Assembly (NCBI GenBank): GCA_963842505.1
Contig: CAWJGZ010000001.1
Coordinates: 2,170,001-2,234,000, forward strand
Direction: 5' to 3'
Length of the DNA: 64,000 nt
Origin: PALSA-129 sp963842505
GTDB taxonomy: Bacteria; Acidobacteriota; Terriglobia; Bryobacterales; Bryobacteraceae
Shown: one piece after another, positions 62,680 to 64,000 of the stretch
How the letters are laid out: every line of letters begins with the position of its first letter
Position numbering within the stretch: position 1 is the first letter of the stretch
The notes under the pieces: generated by a model
Databases searched by the model: none
What the model was told of the DNA's origin: nothing
The model's input: only the letters and a program-made list of their open reading frames with translations
Translations under genes and position numbers: made by a program

Positions 62680-63801
62680 TTAGTTCTCGGACGGTTTCTC
62701 CACCTTATCGATTATGAGGACGTCGACGGCGCCTTTGGTGGCTTCCAGTTTCAGTCCCAGTTGCTCCTGCATGGCGGTGAAGAGATCGGGAGGCGTGTTG
62801 GGGTCGTCGGTGGGCCTGACTCGTCCGGAGAACTGGGACTGATCGGGCGTCCACGTCAGCATGAAATCGAAGCGGCCTTCGAGGTTGGTCTGATCGAGAA
62901 CAGGGCGGTCAAGGACGAAATCCTGCAACGTGCGCGCGAACTCGGCCATGGTTGCGTTTCTTTCGGTCAGCAAACCGGGCCTGGGCACCCTCTGATCAGG
63001 CATTGCACTCAGGCCGCTCTCACTCCGGGCGAGTTTCGGACCATTCTTGCCGACGACCATGCCATAAGCCGGCAGTTCCTTTTTCTCGCGATGACAAGAG
63101 AGCTGGAAACGATCGGACAGGAGTTTCCGGTACATGATGCGCATTTGGTCCAGACTCGGCGCACCAGGCTCATCGGGCTGGCCATACACGTTGAAATAAT
63201 CCGTGTCGGCCCAAGCCGGCGCGTTGAGGATCTGGCCCGGACCGACTCCATAAGCGAACGTGATGATGGCGCGCAGAGTCTCCCGCTCCGCGTAGACACG
63301 TCGGCCGCTGATTTTGAATCCGGAGCTAAATTTGGTCGGATCACAGGGCTTGATGCTCGCCACTTCGAACGCCGGGGAGGCGTCCTTCCGCATGGGTTTG
63401 AGAAGTTCCGAAACGGAGGGGATGATCCACGCGGATTCTTCGGTGGCGCGGGTCACGGTGAGAGGGAGAGATTTGCCGCCGCTGTTCAAGGCTCCCGTCA
63501 TGGTGTTCCCATCGGCACTCAGTTTGCCCTGGTATTCGGCCCCGATGGCGGGGAGCGAAATCTTTACGATCGCACCCTGCACTACGACGGAATTGGCGGC
63601 GATGGGCCTGGCGTCTCGATCGAGGTCGTAGGAGATGGCGGTGAGACCGCCTTCACCGGTGCGAGTGATTTTGTAAACGGTGCGGAACTCATTGGCGCCG
63701 CTTTGCAATTTGCCTTGCCATGTGCCCACTATGTCCTGGGCCAAAATCGCGCTTGCCGACAACGCGGCGAGGGCGAGGACTTGTACGATGCCACTCTTCA
63801 T
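62680..63801 (-). CDS. TIGR03435-family exported protein, intact
   Basis: 373 residues. The signal peptide is MKSGIVQVLALAALSASAILA. Residues 22-115 form a lipocalin-like beta domain (DIVGTWQGKLQSGANEFRTV). The TIGR03435 domain then starts ASPAFEVASIKPCDPTKFSS, with ETLRAIITFAYGVGPGQILN, LLSDRFQLSCHREKKELPAY and KNGPKLARSE, and ends with DQTNLEGRFDFMLTWTPDQS and GLKLEATKGAVDVLIIDKVE. This is the complete form of the domain truncated at 32441. The function is unknown; it is usually fused to peptidase-like partners in acidobacteria, here to the beta domain. Confidence 0.88.
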   Translation of the reverse strand: MKSGIVQVLALAALSASAILAQDIVGTWQGKLQSGANEFRTVYKITRTGEGGLTAISYDLDRDARPIAANSVVVQGAIVKISLPAIGAEYQGKLSADGNTMTGALNSGGKSLPLTVTRATEESAWIIPSVSELLKPMRKDASPAFEVASIKPCDPTKFSSGFKISGRRVYAERETLRAIITFAYGVGPGQILNAPAWADTDYFNVYGQPDEPGAPSLDQMRIMYRKLLSDRFQLSCHREKKELPAYGMVVGKNGPKLARSESGLSAMPDQRVPRPGLLTERNATMAEFARTLQDFVLDRPVLDQTNLEGRFDFMLTWTPDQSQFSGRVRPTDDPNTPPDLFTAMQEQLGLKLEATKGAVDVLIIDKVEKPSEN

Positions 63802-63855
63802 ATAGCACCACCATGTCCGAAAGCTGCAGTTCCTGCCATGCTCAGCAGTCCCGCC

Positions 63856-63877
63856 AGCATGCTCAAATGAGCATGCT
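63856..63877. promoter_or_regulatory. Palindromic operator-like site
   Basis: AGCATGCTCA and TGAGCATGCT form a perfect 10-bp inverted repeat around AA. A further ATGCTCAGCA lies at about 63838-63847 and another, GCATGCTCAGCAT, overlaps the right arm. It lies 55 bp upstream of the leftward TIGR03435 gene and 85 bp upstream of a possible rightward start at 63962, so it could serve either. Confidence 0.5.
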
Positions 63878-63961
63878 CAGCATCTGGTGTTGGATCGAAC
63901 ACACATCAGACGTTCCTGGCGACAAAGAGTTTGTAGAAAGTGTCGGCACTCTCTGTTTAAG

Positions 63962-64000
63962 ATGGCAACAATTCTGACCGAGCTGATCAAAATCGCTCCT
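63962..64000 (+). CDS. Possible start of a rightward gene, cut by window end
   Basis: ATG 63962 opens MATILTELIKIAP with no stop before the end. Thirteen residues cannot support a family, and no strong ribosome-binding site is seen. The operator-like palindrome upstream makes a real start plausible. Confidence 0.25.
   Translation, partial: MATILTELIKIAP

Overview
The window looks like chromosome of an acidobacterium close to Candidatus Solibacter / Bryobacterales. The evidence is family content: proteins of the TIGR03435, TIGR03436 and TIGR03437 types that expanded in that group, DNA-binding and kinase proteins fused to TolB-like beta-propellers, NHL-repeat giants, and an exosortase/PEP-CTERM system. 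Families are assigned by reading motifs; no database search was run.

1-18.5 kb is one functional block for exopolysaccharide and PEP-CTERM protein sorting. A leftward operon encodes a chain-length (Wzz-like) protein, a CpsD-type tyrosine kinase and a priming sugar transferase cut off by the window edge. Divergent to it are an exosortase and EpsI. Then come three PEP-CTERM proteins, two TPR lipoproteins, two PilZ proteins and a coupled receiver-histidine kinase / NtrC-type regulator pair with the sigma54 GAFTGA motif. I find sigma54 -24/-12 promoters with exact spacing upstream of the Wzz operon, all three PEP-CTERM genes, the first TPR gene and one PilZ gene, plus a tighter candidate before the second TPR gene. 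This suggests the regulator controls the whole block as a local sigma54 regulon.

18.7-28.6 kb holds a TonB-like lipoprotein, a YncE-type propeller, a polytopic glycosyltransferase-like protein, a methyltransferase flanked by two NTF2-like gene remnants, a secreted protein + ECF sigma factor + FecR-like operon, and a TMTC-like membrane/TPR protein split by an in-frame TGA.

28.8-37.5 kb is accessory. A complete 3,058-bp IS1595-family element (12-bp inverted ends, 8-bp target duplication GTAAATAG) sits at the stop codon of a DUF1801 gene and carries two convergent DUF3800 genes and two related small ORFs. After it come a truncated TIGR03435 gene, a TIGR03437 NHL protein, and a decayed integration site (integrase tail plus tRNA 3' fragment).

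37.5-51 kb contains a membrane protein with a proline-rich mini-protein, a very GC-rich non-coding block, a secreted HExxH protein, two winged-helix/beta-propeller proteins, an IS110 fragment, an aspartyl protease, a Ser/Thr kinase fused to a propeller, and an unknown secreted protein.

51.3-56.2 kb is a nested mobile element: an IS91-like transposase coupled to a tyrosine recombinase whose gene is interrupted by a complete IS21-family element (istA/istB, 5-bp duplication GTCGC). The window ends with a second NHL/TIGR03437 protein, a TIGR03436 VWFA-like protein, a secreted companion, a TIGR03435 protein and a palindromic operator-like site.
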